Shown here piece by piece: positions 1 to 11,169 of a DNA stretch of 64,000 nucleotides. The notes under the pieces are model-generated. The model had not been told where the DNA came from, did not search any database, and saw nothing but the letters and a program-made list of their open reading frames with translations. Both the position numbers and the translations under genes were made by a program. Within the stretch, counting starts at the first letter, position 1. Every line of letters starts with the position of its first letter. Source of the stretch: Desulfovibrionaceae bacterium (GTDB lineage Bacteria; Desulfobacterota; Desulfovibrionia; Desulfovibrionales; Desulfovibrionaceae); the NCBI GenBank assembly GCA_029011315.1, contig JAQXLA010000010.1:16253-80252 (forward strand), given 5' to 3'.

Positions 1-987
1 AATGCATCTGCGCGATCAGGATGACTGACCGATGCCGATCCCTGCGTCCAATGATGCAGAATTCTGTCCAGCAGCGCACGCTGATCCTGAAGAGGCGTTA
101 CGGCAAAAACCCGGGAAACGCCGTAGCAACGAGAACAACGCGCAATATCATGAATATCAAGGTTTGTCAAAGATGAAGCACCTGTTTTTCGCTCATCGAG
201 ATAAACAGGATAATGCACAAGAGCGCAAAATAAATTGCGTCCCAAACGCTCTCTGCCTTCTTCTGCGACAATGTTCCTTAAGAAAATCCGATCCTGACTA
301 TCAAGCGACGCATCAGTCAGCAGATCCGGACGCATCTCCATTGTTCTTTTCAGCGATTGCTGACGACGCCATGCGGATATCGCCGCGTGATTTCCAGACA
401 GCAAAACCGGATCCACTTCATGCGTACCATATCGCTCAGGACGCGTATACTGAGGATACTCAAGCAGACCGTCGGAAAAGCTTTCCTCATCTCCGGACGC
501 TTCCTTGCCCATAAATCCGGGAATGAGCCGCGTCACAGCCTCAATAATCAGCATCGCCGCAGCTTCGCCGCCGTTCAGGACCGCTTCCCCCACGCTGACC
601 GGTTCAATCGGAAGCACATCGGAAATGCGATCATCAATGCCTTCATATCTCCCGCAGATTAAGGTCAAACATGCTTCCCTGGCCAGTTCCCGAGCTCTTT
701 TCTGGGAAAAAGGACGACCAGAAGCCGACATAAGAAGTGCAGATCCTAAAGCGGAGTTTTTGCCAGCTTCTTCCAAAGCTTTTACAACAGGATCGACCAT
801 CATGACCATCCCCGGTCCGCCTCCATAAGGACGATCATCTACAGAATGATGCACGTCGAAAGTAAAATCCCGGGGATTAATAAAGCGCATCTCTACCAGC
901 CCGCTGCTGCGAGCTTTGCCCAAAAGCGCAGCAGCAACGGGAGAATCAAACCATTCTGGAAAAAGCGTGATAACGTTGATGAGCATG
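1..987 (-). CDS. trmD: tRNA (guanine-N1)-methyltransferase TrmD with C-terminal RNA-methyltransferase-like extension; partial, C-terminus off left edge
   Basis: Manual reverse-strand translation MLINVITLFPEWFDSPVAAALLGKARSSGLVEMRFINPRDFTFDVHHSVDDRPYGGGPGMVMMVDPVV...ICGRYEGIDDRI...SVGEAVLNGGEAAAMLIIEAVTRLIPG, then extension LFCALVHYPVYLDERKTGASSLTNLDIHDIARCSRCYGVSRVFAVTPLQDQ. Not in the ORF track because it is open at the edge; start accurate to about 1 nt. Confidence 0.93.
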
Positions 988-988
988 C

Positions 989-2983
989 CTAACGACGAAG
1001 GAGCGCTGCTGCGGTATCCGCAACATGACGAGCTGTAAAACCAAAATGTTCAAAGAGAACGGAAGCCGGAGCCGATTCTCCAAACGTCTTCATTCCAACG
1101 ACAGCCCCGTCAAGCCCGACATACTTACGCCAAATATCCTCAGCGCCGGCTTCCACGGCAACTCTCGTCCGTACAGAAGAAGGAAGAACCGATTCTCTGT
1201 AAGCGGCGTTCTGCCGATCAAAAGACTCCGTACAAGGCATGGAAACGACACGAACACGGTGTCCTGCCGCTTCCAGAATCTGAGCGGCCTCAACTGCAAT
1301 CCCGACTTCCGATCCCGTCGCAATCAGGATAAGCTCCGGCATTCCCTCGCAATCTCTCAAGATATAGCCGCCTCTGAAAATACTGGCGAGCTGCGATTCT
1401 GTCCTCGGCATAGCTGAAAGCTTCTGACGGGACATCACCAGACAGGACGGATGATCCGCCTCAATAGCCTGTTTCCAGGCAACAGCCGTCTCCGCTCCAT
1501 CACAGGGACGCCAGACATCAATACCTGGCATAACCCGAAGAGAAGCAAGGTGCTCAATTGGCTGATGCGTCGGTCCGTCCTCTCCCAAACCGATGGAATC
1601 ATGTGTCAGAACCCAGATGACTCGCAGCTGCATTAACGCGGAAAGCCGGATAGCTCCGCGCGCATAATCAGAAAAGACGAGGAAGGTTCCGCTGTACGGA
1701 ATAAAGCCGCCATGCAGAGCCATACCGTTCATAATGGCACCGCCGAGAAATTCCCGCACGCCATAGGAAAGATAGTTTCCCTCCCAATGATCGTGATCAA
1801 TACGGACGGCATGCTGATGGTAGGTTCCAACCGATCCACTCAAATCTACGGATCCGCCAAAGAGTTCGGGCAAAGATCCCTCGATGGCATCCAGTACATT
1901 TTTGCCGGAAACGCGTGTTGCGGCAGACTGCTCGCGCTGCTGATCGAAAACGCACTGTTCCGAAACTTCGGCAAACTCTTCCGGAAGAATACCAGACATG
2001 CGTCTGGTCAGCTCTTCTGCTGCATCAGGCCACTGCTGCGCATAGGCCTGAAAAAGCGCGTTCCATTCAGCTTCACAGCGTGCTCCAGCTTCACGGGAAT
2101 CCCAGGCATCCCGAATGTCTTCGGGAATCTCAAACGGATCATACGGCCAATCCAGCATCTTTCGAGCGGCACTCTGTTCCGATTCTCCAAGCGGTGATCC
2201 ATGACAGGAAGCCTTACCGGATTTATTCGGAGAACCGAATCCTATCACCGTACGGCAGCAGATCAGCGTCGGACGATCTTCCTGGGAAACAGCCTGTCTC
2301 AAGGCGGCGTCTACAGCTTTCGGATCATGTCCGTCGACATTCCGCACGACATTCCAGCCGCAGGCCTCAAAACGTGCCGGCGTATCATCGGCAAACCACT
2401 GTTTCACATCGCCATCAATGGAAATACCGTTGTCATCATACAGAACTGTCAATTTGCCAAGCCCCAACGTTCCAGCCATGGAAATCGCTTCCTGCGAAAT
2501 ACCTTCCATCAGACAGCCGTCACCAACAAACACATAAGTACGGTGATCAATGATCGAAAAACCGGGACGATTGTAGCGCCTGGCCAGAATCTTTTCCGCC
2601 AGAGCCATACCGACAGCCATTGCAATTCCCTGCCCCAGGGGTCCGGTAGTGCATTCCACTCCCGGAGTCAATCCGTACTCAGGATGACCTGGAGTTTTGG
2701 AACCGAACTGCCGAAAGTTCTTCAAATCCTCAATGGAAAGATCGTAGCCGCTCAAATGGAGCAGTCCATACAGCAGCATGGACGCATGCCCATTCGACAG
2801 AACAAACCGATCTCGATTCATCCATTGCGGATTGGCCGGATTATGCCTCAGAAAATGCCTCCACAGGGATTCTGCGATATCCGCCATTCCCATGGGAGCC
2901 CCAGGATGACCGGATTTTGCTTTTTCAATAGCATCTACGGCCAGCATTCGCAGTGCATTGGCCAATTCTCTGCGCGTACGCAC
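989..2983 (-). CDS. tkt: transketolase (GTG start)
   Basis: 664 aa; transketolase motifs [51 protein letters not shown]. Confidence 0.97.
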   Translation of the reverse strand: MRTRRELANALRMLAVDAIEKAKSGHPGAPMGMADIAESLWRHFLRHNPANPQWMNRDRFVLSNGHASMLLYGLLHLSGYDLSIEDLKNFRQFGSKTPGHPEYGLTPGVECTTGPLGQGIAMAVGMALAEKILARRYNRPGFSIIDHRTYVFVGDGCLMEGISQEAISMAGTLGLGKLTVLYDDNGISIDGDVKQWFADDTPARFEACGWNVVRNVDGHDPKAVDAALRQAVSQEDRPTLICCRTVIGFGSPNKSGKASCHGSPLGESEQSAARKMLDWPYDPFEIPEDIRDAWDSREAGARCEAEWNALFQAYAQQWPDAAEELTRRMSGILPEEFAEVSEQCVFDQQREQSAATRVSGKNVLDAIEGSLPELFGGSVDLSGSVGTYHQHAVRIDHDHWEGNYLSYGVREFLGGAIMNGMALHGGFIPYSGTFLVFSDYARGAIRLSALMQLRVIWVLTHDSIGLGEDGPTHQPIEHLASLRVMPGIDVWRPCDGAETAVAWKQAIEADHPSCLVMSRQKLSAMPRTESQLASIFRGGYILRDCEGMPELILIATGSEVGIAVEAAQILEAAGHRVRVVSMPCTESFDRQNAAYRESVLPSSVRTRVAVEAGAEDIWRKYVGLDGAVVGMKTFGESAPASVLFEHFGFTARHVADTAAALLRR

Positions 2984-2998
2984 CTGTTCCTCCTTGCG

Positions 2999-3637
2999 TT
3001 AACACTTCTCAAAAGCTAACCGCCGTTCCGCATACGGCGTTCCATTGAAAAACGATGATCCAGAAACCAGAATTTCCGCTCCGGCATCAAGCAGATCCAA
3101 AGCATTTTCAGGCGTGACGCCTCCGTCAATTTCTACGGGTACATGGCGTTCTCCAAAAAGAACGCGGAATCTTCGTATTCTTTCATAGGTAATCGGCAAA
3201 AATTTCTGCCCGCCAAATCCTGGATTCACGCTCATCAGAAGCGCCATATCCAGATCATCAGCGACATATTCCAAAAAGGAAAGAGGCGTCGCCGGATTCA
3301 GTGCGGCTCCGGCTTTCATGCCAAGCCGACGGATTTCCGTCAATGTCCTCTGCAGATGCGGACACGCTTCTGCATGCACGGTAAGCATATCTGCACCGGC
3401 ATCCCGAAACGCTCCAAGATACCGATCCGGATCTTCAATCATAAGATGCACATCAAAAAACAGACGGGAACGCTTACGCATCATGCCGATGACATGCTGG
3501 CCAAACGTAATATTCGGGACGAAATGCCCATCCATGACATCCCAATGCACCCAGCGGACACCAGCCTGCTCCAAAGCCTGCAATTCCTGCTCCAGCCTTC
3601 CGATATCGGCTGAAAGCAACGAAGGAGACAGTATCAT
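2999..3637 (-). CDS. rpe: ribulose-phosphate 3-epimerase
   Basis: LSPSLLSADIGRLEQEL, WVHWDVMDGHFVPNITFG, VNPGFGGQKF, EIDGGVTPENA. Confidence 0.97.
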   Translation of the reverse strand: MILSPSLLSADIGRLEQELQALEQAGVRWVHWDVMDGHFVPNITFGQHVIGMMRKRSRLFFDVHLMIEDPDRYLGAFRDAGADMLTVHAEACPHLQRTLTEIRRLGMKAGAALNPATPLSFLEYVADDLDMALLMSVNPGFGGQKFLPITYERIRRFRVLFGERHVPVEIDGGVTPENALDLLDAGAEILVSGSSFFNGTPYAERRLAFEKC

Positions 3638-3645
3638 AGCTTTTA

Positions 3646-3981
3646 TTATTCCTTCACTACGTTTTTCAGAATTTGGCGCACTTCCAGCAGTTCCTCATAC
3701 ACCTGTTGCAAAATTTCCTGTGTTTTCTCTTCCGAATCCGAAGATTTCACCCTTTCCCTGTCCGCTTTCAGTTCCCGACGCGCTCCCTCGATAGTCATGC
3801 CCCTGTCATGCAGCAGTTCACGGATACGCCGAATCATCTGGACATCTTCGTCGCGGTAACGGCGCTGTCCTCTCTCTGTGCGCACGGGACACAGTTCCGG
3901 AAACATTTTTTCCCAAAACCGAAGCGTTGAACTTTCGATTCCGAGCTGTTCGGCAATACTGCTGATACGATACAGTTTCAC
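3646..3981 (-). CDS. MerR family transcriptional regulator
   Basis: N-terminal MerR HTH YRISSIAEQLGIESSTLRFWEKMFPEL..RRYRDEDVQMIRRIRELL; downstream of pheT. Confidence 0.9.
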   Translation of the reverse strand: MKLYRISSIAEQLGIESSTLRFWEKMFPELCPVRTERGQRRYRDEDVQMIRRIRELLHDRGMTIEGARRELKADRERVKSSDSEEKTQEILQQVYEELLEVRQILKNVVKE

Positions 3982-4030
3982 AAGTCAGCCTCCCTTCCGT
4001 GCCGAACAGCAAACGGAATCTCTTCAAGAT

Positions 4031-6421
4031 CTACAAACGAACACTGAGTTGCTTCACCAAAGCAGATGCAATCTTTTCCCGTTCCCGATCAACTTCGGAA
4101 TCCCTGAGAGTTCTCTCAGCATCTCTGAAGGTGAGTCGGAACGTCAGGTTTCTTTCCTCAGAATGCTCAGGCTCATACAGATCCAGCAGGCAAATGCTTT
4201 CGAGAAGCGGCATTTTCATCGCCTGCACGGTTTCCAGAACAGTCTTGACAGAAAGAGAGAATGGAGCTGTCACCGTGATATCCCGACGAGACGGAGGAAA
4301 AACGGGCAAAGGAGCAAAACCCGGACGGAATCCGAAATACAGATTGCGCAAAGCCTCCATATCAAATTCCGCAAGCCACACAGGATGACGCGCATTATAC
4401 TGCGCCGCGATATCGGGTTTGACCCTTCCCAAAAAGCCTATGCTTTTATCTCCGGCAAGCACTTCAATCCGAGGTTCCAGAAAAGATGCCGCTGAACGAA
4501 TGAAGCGAACCGAGCCGCCGGCATGGACGCAAGAGGCGACATATTCCACAACACCGCGCAAATCGGAATAATCTGCTTCCCGCACGGTATTCGGCCAGGC
4601 CTGAGCACACATTTCTCCATACAGAACAATCCCCAAACGGACATGTTCCTCCGCGCTCGTTTCACTTTCCGCATTTTTCACAAAGCGCTTGGCGATCTCA
4701 AACAACTGAACCCCAGCATTGCCGTGCGCAGTATTCTGCCGGACATTTTGCAGAAGTCCGGGAGCCAATTCTGTGCGCAGCACACCCTGATCTTCTGAAA
4801 GAGGATTCAAAATATGAATCCTCTCCTCTTTGGGAAGATCGAGAATATCCAGATCTCTATCCCCGACGAAACTGTAATTTTCTACTTCGTGCAGACCGAT
4901 ACTGGCCAGACGATATTTCATCATGGTAATGAAATCGTGCATAGGCATGATTTTGCCGAAATCATCAATGGAACGGGAAACAGCAGGCAGATTTTCCGGA
5001 ATGGTATCCATGCCCTTCACTCGAGCCGCTTCCTCCACCAAATCGATTTCCCGCGTCACATCACCCCTCCAGCCAGGAACAGTAACGCGCCAGCATTCCG
5101 GATCAGCATCATTAATGCCGCATCCGAGGAAATGCAGCGTATCGCGGCAGAAATCGTCACCAAGCTTCATTCCAAGAATATCTTCAGCTCGAGAGACTCG
5201 AAACGGCACTTCTGGAGATTTCCAGGGAGAAGGCTCACAGGTCATCGTACCGCGGCAGACCACGCCTCCGCCCAATTCTGCCATCATTGCAGCCGCACGA
5301 TCCAGAGCGTAGACGCTGCCAGGCTGATCCACGCCTCTTTCGAAACGATAAGAAGATTCACTGGAAATACCGAGCCGGCGCGCCGTCATGCGGATGGTGC
5401 CGGGCTTAAATACCGCAGATTCAATAATGACGTTCCGGCTGTCTTCACGGATTTCAGAATTCAAACCGCCCATAATGCCAGCCAGAGCCACGGGAGTGTC
5501 CCCGTCCCGAATCAGCAGATCGGAATCCTTCAGAACCCGTTCCTGACCATCAAGCGTTACGATCCGCTCACCTTCGGCAGCACGGGAAATTTTCATACTT
5601 CCGTTCCGCAGAAAAGCCTGATCAAAGGCGTGCAGAGGCTGGCCAAGCTCCATCAAAATATAATTTGTTACATCCACGATGTTGGAAATAGGACGAACCC
5701 CTACGGCATGGAGACGGCAGCGCATCTGAAGAGGTGAAGGCGCGATCTTCACTCCCGCAACCCGGCGGAGACGGTATGAAGGACAGTATTCTCCTTCAGG
5801 AATCTCAATATCCCAATGCCAATCTTCACCAGATTCCCTCAAACCGGCCTGAGGAAGAGTCAATGGAAGATGACAGGAAAGAGCGGCTTCTCTTGCCAGC
5901 CCCAAAACGGAAAGGCAGTCAGCCCTATTTGGAGTGATGCCGATATCCAAAACCTCTTCGTCCAAATCCAGAGCTTCAATCAGCCTTATTCCGGGGTTAA
6001 AGGTATCGGGCAGCACCATGATACCATTGTGATCATCGCTCAGACCGAGTTCTCGTTCAGAGCAAATCATGCCGTATGACGGCACCCCGCGCAGTTTGGC
6101 CTTTTTGATCGCCATGCCTCCGGGCATCACCGTGCCAGGCAACGCAACAGGAACTGTCTGCCCCTGCGCCACGTTGGGGGCTCCGCAGACAATTTGCACA
6201 GACTCTCCCTGATTGACATCCACTGTGCAGACAGACATATGGTCTGAATCCGGATGCGGTTCGCATGTCAGGACGCGACCAATGACAATATCGCGAATGG
6301 ACTCAAAGGGATGCACGAGATCTTCGAGTTCCAGGCCGAGCATGGTCAGTCTGTCTCCGAGTTCCTCTGCCGTTCCCTCAAACGGCACGAACTCACGCAG
6401 CCATTTTACACTCAATAACAT
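4031..6421 (-). CDS. pheT: phenylalanyl-tRNA synthetase beta subunit
   Basis: 796 aa; tRNA-binding, B3/B4, B5 and FDX-ACB-like architecture; follows pheS. Confidence 0.97.
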   Translation of the reverse strand: MLLSVKWLREFVPFEGTAEELGDRLTMLGLELEDLVHPFESIRDIVIGRVLTCEPHPDSDHMSVCTVDVNQGESVQIVCGAPNVAQGQTVPVALPGTVMPGGMAIKKAKLRGVPSYGMICSERELGLSDDHNGIMVLPDTFNPGIRLIEALDLDEEVLDIGITPNRADCLSVLGLAREAALSCHLPLTLPQAGLRESGEDWHWDIEIPEGEYCPSYRLRRVAGVKIAPSPLQMRCRLHAVGVRPISNIVDVTNYILMELGQPLHAFDQAFLRNGSMKISRAAEGERIVTLDGQERVLKDSDLLIRDGDTPVALAGIMGGLNSEIREDSRNVIIESAVFKPGTIRMTARRLGISSESSYRFERGVDQPGSVYALDRAAAMMAELGGGVVCRGTMTCEPSPWKSPEVPFRVSRAEDILGMKLGDDFCRDTLHFLGCGINDADPECWRVTVPGWRGDVTREIDLVEEAARVKGMDTIPENLPAVSRSIDDFGKIMPMHDFITMMKYRLASIGLHEVENYSFVGDRDLDILDLPKEERIHILNPLSEDQGVLRTELAPGLLQNVRQNTAHGNAGVQLFEIAKRFVKNAESETSAEEHVRLGIVLYGEMCAQAWPNTVREADYSDLRGVVEYVASCVHAGGSVRFIRSAASFLEPRIEVLAGDKSIGFLGRVKPDIAAQYNARHPVWLAEFDMEALRNLYFGFRPGFAPLPVFPPSRRDITVTAPFSLSVKTVLETVQAMKMPLLESICLLDLYEPEHSEERNLTFRLTFRDAERTLRDSEVDREREKIASALVKQLSVRL

Positions 6422-6435
6422 CTCTAGCCCCCGCT

Positions 6436-7476
6436 CTAGGCAAACTGCGTCAGAAAACGCATATCGTTTTCAAAGAACATCCGAAGATCGCCGATGCCGT
6501 ACTTCAGCATGGCAATGCGCTCAACACCAAGACCAAACGCAAAACCGGTATACGCCTCAGGATCATAACCCACGGCTTCGAATACGGCAGGATCGACCAT
6601 GCCGCATCCCAAAATTTCCAGCCAGCCGGTTCCCTTGCATACGCGGCAGACCGTCCCATCATGATCATGTCCCTTGCCGCCGCACATACAGCAGGAAATA
6701 TCTGCTTCGGCACTTGGTTCAGTAAAGGGAAAAAAGCTTGGACGAAAACGAATTTTCGTATCGGATCCAAAAACAGAACGCATAAAAGCCGTCAGAGTTC
6801 CCCGCAAATCCGCCATGGTGACATGCTTATCAACCAGCAGACCTTCTACCTGATGAAACATCGGCGTATGCGTGATATCAGAATCACGACGATACACCCG
6901 TCCCGGAGCTACAACAGCAACCGGAGGCTTCTGACTAAGCATCGTACGCACTTGCAGAGGAGAAGTATGCGTTCTCAGCAACACACCGTCAGAAACATAC
7001 AAAGTATCCTGCATATCCCGAGCTGGATGCTCCCTGGGGATGTTCAACGCCTCAAAATTATGATATTCTGTTTCTACTTCAGGACCTGATACAACGCTGT
7101 ATCCCAGCTGGCGAAAAACAGAACAGATCTCCTCAGTGACCAAAGTAATCGGATGCAGGGATCCGATTTGCGGCGTACGGCCTGGAAGACCAGCATCAAA
7201 ACGAGCCAGTTCCTCAGCTTCCGCAGCCTTCTCCAAAGCGGTTTTGCGCTGCTCAAACAGCCCCACAAGCCCGTCCTTGACCTTGTTTGCCGTTTGCCCC
7301 AAAAGAGGACGCGCCGCAGGTTCCGCTTCCGGCAAATGAGCCATGATGCGGGCAAGACGGCCTCTGCGCCCGAGAAAATCCACTCGAAGCGCTTCCATAT
7401 CCTGTAAAGAAGAAGCCTGATCCAGACCTTTTTGCAGTTCGGGGATCAGGCTTTCGAGTTCCGTGAGAAGGTCCAT
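6436..7476 (-). CDS. pheS: phenylalanyl-tRNA synthetase alpha subunit (track ORF extends to 7548; start [10 protein letters not shown] preferred)
   Basis: Motifs [58 protein letters not shown]. Confidence 0.95.
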   Translation of the reverse strand: MDLLTELESLIPELQKGLDQASSLQDMEALRVDFLGRRGRLARIMAHLPEAEPAARPLLGQTANKVKDGLVGLFEQRKTALEKAAEAEELARFDAGLPGRTPQIGSLHPITLVTEEICSVFRQLGYSVVSGPEVETEYHNFEALNIPREHPARDMQDTLYVSDGVLLRTHTSPLQVRTMLSQKPPVAVVAPGRVYRRDSDITHTPMFHQVEGLLVDKHVTMADLRGTLTAFMRSVFGSDTKIRFRPSFFPFTEPSAEADISCCMCGGKGHDHDGTVCRVCKGTGWLEILGCGMVDPAVFEAVGYDPEAYTGFAFGLGVERIAMLKYGIGDLRMFFENDMRFLTQFA

Positions 7477-7548
7477 CTCGTTGACCTTTATGATATAAGA
7501 TTGAGTCGGAGGCAGAGTGTCGTGTCCCTGCCTCCGCAATGAGTTCAA

Positions 7549-7902
7549 TTAGGCAAGCTGCGTCTTGGCCAATTCTACCAATTTGGCAAAATCTTCCTTC
7601 TGACGCACCGCGAGATCAGCCAGAATCTTCCGATTCAGGACAATACCGGCCTGAGCAAGGCCAAACATCAGCTTGGAGTAGGACAAGCCGTTTTCACGGG
7701 CTCCGGCGTTAATGCGGAGAATCCACAATTTACGAAAATCACGTTTTCTCTGCTTACGACCCTCAAAAGCATAGGCAAGTGAACGTTCAACGGCTTCACG
7801 GGCTGTTCTGTACAGACGGCTACGGCCTCCGCGGAAGCCCTTAGCCATATCCAAATATTTCTTGTGCCGACGATGAGCAGCAAGACCTCTCTTTACACGC
7901 AT
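7549..7902 (-). CDS. rplT: 50S ribosomal protein L20
   Basis: [42 protein letters not shown]. Confidence 0.98.
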   Translation of the reverse strand: MRVKRGLAAHRRHKKYLDMAKGFRGGRSRLYRTAREAVERSLAYAFEGRKQRKRDFRKLWILRINAGARENGLSYSKLMFGLAQAGIVLNRKILADLAVRQKEDFAKLVELAKTQLA

Positions 7903-7976
7903 TGTATTACCCTCTGAATGCTTGAGACACCGGCGAGGCGGAGATCATGCCAGCCGGGTCGGTTACAAAAATACGC

Positions 7977-8174
7977 TTAGGCGTACGGCATCATACGGCG
8001 AACGGCCTTCAAGTTGGTACCATCCACCAATGTTTCCTGACCGAGACGCATCTTGCGTTTAGAATCTTTCTTAGTAAGAATGTGACGAAGGTTCTGACGG
8101 CGACGTTTGAACTTGCCGGTACCCGTCGTCGAAAAACGTTTGGCGGCACACCGTCTCGTTTTAAGCTTAGGCAT
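7977..8174 (-). CDS. rpmI: 50S ribosomal protein L35
   Basis: MPKLKTRRCAAKRFSTTGTGKFKRRRQNLRHILTKKDSKRKMRLG. Confidence 0.97.
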   Translation of the reverse strand: MPKLKTRRCAAKRFSTTGTGKFKRRRQNLRHILTKKDSKRKMRLGQETLVDGTNLKAVRRMMPYA

Positions 8175-8239
8175 AATCCTCTCCTGACTTTGATGTAATC
8201 TTTCTCACGGAAAGATGCCGGGGACACGACTCCCCGAAA

Positions 8240-8818
8240 TTACGCTCCGACGGAAGAAGAACGTTCTTCAGACGCCGGATTGACCGTTTCCTGCGAGATT
8301 CCTTTTTTTGAAACCGGGACGAGCAGCATCTGAAGCGTACGCCCCTCAGCCCGGGGGTCCTGCTCCACTCTGCTGATATCCTTCGTGTCGGCGATGACAC
8401 GATCGAGAATGGCAAGGCCGCGATCCTTATGGACTATTTCTCTGCCGCGGAAAAAGACAGTCACCTTTACGCGATCGCCATCTTCAAGGAAACGCCGCAC
8501 ATGCCGAACCTTGGTTTCAAAATCATGATCGTCCGTTTTCGGACGAACTTTGATTTCCTTAATCTGCACCACGGTCTGGCGTTTCTTGGCTTCCTGCTTT
8601 TTTTTCTGCGTTTCGTACTTAAATTTGCCGAAATCCATAATCCGGCAAACTGGCGGTTCCGCAGCAGCGGCCACTTCGACCAAATCCAATCCGTGCTCTC
8701 TGGCCAAGGCGATAGCCTCATTACGGCCAAGAATACCGAGCTGATCCCCCTCGGCGCCGATAACCCGTACTTCACGGGCGCGGATCATTTCATTACAGCG
8801 AACGCCATCCTGTGGCAT
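8240..8818 (-). CDS. infC: translation initiation factor IF-3 (exact start uncertain)
   Basis: IREVRVIGAEGDQLGILGRNEAIALAREHGLDLVEVAAAAEPPVCRIMDFGKFKYE; thrS-infC-rpmI-rplT order. Confidence 0.95.
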   Translation of the reverse strand: MPQDGVRCNEMIRAREVRVIGAEGDQLGILGRNEAIALAREHGLDLVEVAAAAEPPVCRIMDFGKFKYETQKKKQEAKKRQTVVQIKEIKVRPKTDDHDFETKVRHVRRFLEDGDRVKVTVFFRGREIVHKDRGLAILDRVIADTKDISRVEQDPRAEGRTLQMLLVPVSKKGISQETVNPASEERSSSVGA

Positions 8819-8837
8819 TTCGCGCCGGGGTCTGGCA

Positions 8838-10772
8838 TTAAGAGAAGCGATAGCTCATCCCTCCACGTTTGAACGGTTCCATACAATCTTCGGCGATACG
8901 TTCAGCCAGCTCTGAAACCGACTGCCCACCGATGTTTTCTCCGCTGCGCAGGCGTACGCTGATACGCTTCTCTTCCTTTTCGCGATCACCAATGACGCCG
9001 ATATAAGGAATTTTCGCAACCTGAGCTTCGCGGACTTTAAATCCAAGTTTTTCATTGCGCACATCCGTTTCTGCACGGACGCCCAATCTAAGCAGTTCTT
9101 TCCGAACTTCCTCAGCATACTCGTTCTGGGCATCGGTTACAGTCAACAGACGAATCTGCACTGGTGCCAGCCATGCGGGAAAAGCTCCGGCATAATGTTC
9201 TGTAAGCACGCCGATAAAACGTTCCAGAGATCCCAAAATGGCTCGGTGCACCATAACCGGACGATGCCGTTCTCCATCACTGCCCACATATTCCAGTTCG
9301 AATCGTTCCGGAAGAGCAAAATCACACTGGATAGTCGACAGCTGCCATTCACGGCCGATTGCATCCGTTACCTTCACGTCAATTTTCGGTCCGTAAAACG
9401 CCCCGTCTCCCTCATTAATACCGTAAGGCAGTCCTGCACGCTTAACAGCTTCAATCAGAGCATTGGTCGCCTTTTCCCAAATCTCATCTGATCCGATGGA
9501 GCCCTCAGGACGGGTTGAAACCACCACACGGTATTCAAAACCAAACAGAGACATCAAATCACGTACAAGCGCAATAACGCCGATGATCTCATCCTCAAGC
9601 TGTTCGGAAGCGCAGATGATGTGCGCATCATCCTGAGTAAACTGACGAACGCGCAGCAGACCATGCAAGACGCCGGACTTTTCATGACGATGAACAACGC
9701 CAAGTTCAAAATATCTCTGAGGAAGATCCCTATAACTGCGCAGATGCTGGTTGTAAATCAGCATGTGCGCTACACAGTTCATAGGCTTAATGCCGTAAAT
9801 ATCGCCTTCAATTTCCGTGAAATACATATTTTCACGATAATGTTCGTAATGTCCTGAACGCTCCCATAATTCTCTGCGGAGAATTTGAGGCCCCTGCACG
9901 ATCTGATAATCGCGCTTCAAATGCTCCCGACGCAGAAAATCCTCGAGAATTGTACGCAGCAGCATCCCCTTGGGCATCCAGAAAGACATGCCCGGAGCGA
10001 CATCTTCATGAAATGTAAAAAGATCCAGCTCACGTCCAAGTTTGCGGTGATCACGGCGTTTTGCCTCTTCCTGCATGGCAAGCCAGGCGGCACATTCTTT
10101 TTCAGTTGCAAAAGCCGTACCGTAAATACGGGAGAGCATTTTGTTTTTTTCGCTGCCGCGCCAATACGCTCCGGCTACAGAAAGCAGCTTAAAAGCTTTG
10201 ACTCGATTGGTGGCAGGAATATGCGGACCACGGCACAGATCCACAAAATCTCCGCAACGATACAGAGAAACCGTATCCGCCTCCACATCTGCCGCCAGTT
10301 CCGCCTTATAAATGTCTCCCGACTCAGAAAACATCCTTACAGCTTCTTCCTTCGGCATCTCGATTCGTTCAAAAGGAACGGCCGCACTGACAATTTTGCG
10401 CATCTCAGCTTCAATTTTTTCGAGATCTTCAGGAGTAAAAGGGGTTTCCTTGTCGAAATCATAATAAAAGCCGGTAGAAATAGAAGGTCCGATGGCGCAT
10501 TTGGCTTCAGGAAACAAACGCTTTACAGCGGCTGCCATCACGTGGGAAGTCGAATGCCGAAGAAGAGCAAGCCCCTCTTCAGAGTTCGCGAAAACGGGTT
10601 CCAGCTCCGCACATTCGCTGGGCATACTTGCAGAAATATCCAGAAGTGCTCCGTTTGCACGGCACGCCAGCACTTCACCGAACCGCTTCCGGCTCAACGC
10701 CTCTTTCAGCACACTTTCACAGGAAGCGCCGTCAGAGCATTCTACTGTTTTTCCTTCCACTGTAACCTGCAT
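8838..10772 (-). CDS. thrS: threonyl-tRNA synthetase
   Basis: 644 aa; TGS-like N-terminus, [19 protein letters not shown] editing domain, class II core, [40 protein letters not shown]. Confidence 0.98.
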   Translation of the reverse strand: MQVTVEGKTVECSDGASCESVLKEALSRKRFGEVLACRANGALLDISASMPSECAELEPVFANSEEGLALLRHSTSHVMAAAVKRLFPEAKCAIGPSISTGFYYDFDKETPFTPEDLEKIEAEMRKIVSAAVPFERIEMPKEEAVRMFSESGDIYKAELAADVEADTVSLYRCGDFVDLCRGPHIPATNRVKAFKLLSVAGAYWRGSEKNKMLSRIYGTAFATEKECAAWLAMQEEAKRRDHRKLGRELDLFTFHEDVAPGMSFWMPKGMLLRTILEDFLRREHLKRDYQIVQGPQILRRELWERSGHYEHYRENMYFTEIEGDIYGIKPMNCVAHMLIYNQHLRSYRDLPQRYFELGVVHRHEKSGVLHGLLRVRQFTQDDAHIICASEQLEDEIIGVIALVRDLMSLFGFEYRVVVSTRPEGSIGSDEIWEKATNALIEAVKRAGLPYGINEGDGAFYGPKIDVKVTDAIGREWQLSTIQCDFALPERFELEYVGSDGERHRPVMVHRAILGSLERFIGVLTEHYAGAFPAWLAPVQIRLLTVTDAQNEYAEEVRKELLRLGVRAETDVRNEKLGFKVREAQVAKIPYIGVIGDREKEEKRISVRLRSGENIGGQSVSELAERIAEDCMEPFKRGGMSYRFS

Positions 10773-10805
10773 ATTTTAGACCTTCTTTATTACGCATTCT
10801 CTTGC

Positions 10806-10822
10806 ATCGGCAACATGCCGAC
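10806..10822 (-). promoter_or_regulatory. thrS 5' leader hairpin resembling an anticodon arm (candidate)
   Basis: Reverse strand GTCGG CATGTTG CCGAT: 5-bp stem with one G-U and a 7-nt loop, TGT at loop positions 3-5; 33 nt upstream of thrS ATG. Confidence 0.35.
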
Positions 10823-10969
10823 TCTTATTCCAGCATACCTTTTTCCTGCGCAAACAGTACAAAAATTATAAGGATACCGGAAGACATATTTTGAAACATG
10901 AATGCCAAAAAGGCAAGAAGAAAAAATTAGAATTGATGCGGATCCGATACCTCAAAAATAATAAAAATA

Positions 10970-11000
10970 AAAATAAGGGAAGGAGATTACTCTCCTTCCC
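10970..11000 (-). terminator. rho-independent terminator downstream of tRNA-Val
   Basis: Reverse strand GGGAAGGAGA-GTAA-TCTCCTTCCC followed by TTATTTTTATTTTTATT. Confidence 0.8.
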
Positions 11001-11014
11001 TGAACAAATCGATA

Positions 11015-11090
11015 TGGTAGGCATGAACAGACTTGAACTGTTGACCCCTTCCGTGTCAAGGAAGTGCTCTGCCACCTGAGCTACACGCCT
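11015..11090 (-). tRNA. tRNA-Val (GAC), CCA encoded
   Basis: Reverse strand AGGCGTGTAGCTCAGGTGGCAGAGCACTTCCTTGACACGGAAGGGGTCAACAGTTCAAGTCTGTTCATGCCTACCA; anticodon loop TTGACAC. Confidence 0.93.
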
Positions 11091-11108
11091 TTGCATTTCG
11101 CAAAACGG

Positions 11109-11137
11109 TTTGTATCCAACTCCGCAGATTCTGTCAA
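11109..11137 (-). promoter_or_regulatory. sigma70-type promoter for tRNA-Val
   Basis: Reverse strand TTGACA (11132-11137), 17-nt spacer, TACAAA (11109-11114). Confidence 0.65.
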
Positions 11138-11169
11138 CAGATTTTTAAAAAAATCTGAAAAAATTCGCT

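Noticed and set aside
4814-5737. 307-aa plus-strand ORF antisense to pheT
   Set aside because: Shadow ORF opposite a clear conserved gene; no recognisable domain.
9885-10871. 328-aa plus-strand ORF antisense to thrS
   Set aside because: Shadow ORF; composition is that of a reverse-complement frame and no domain was recognised.
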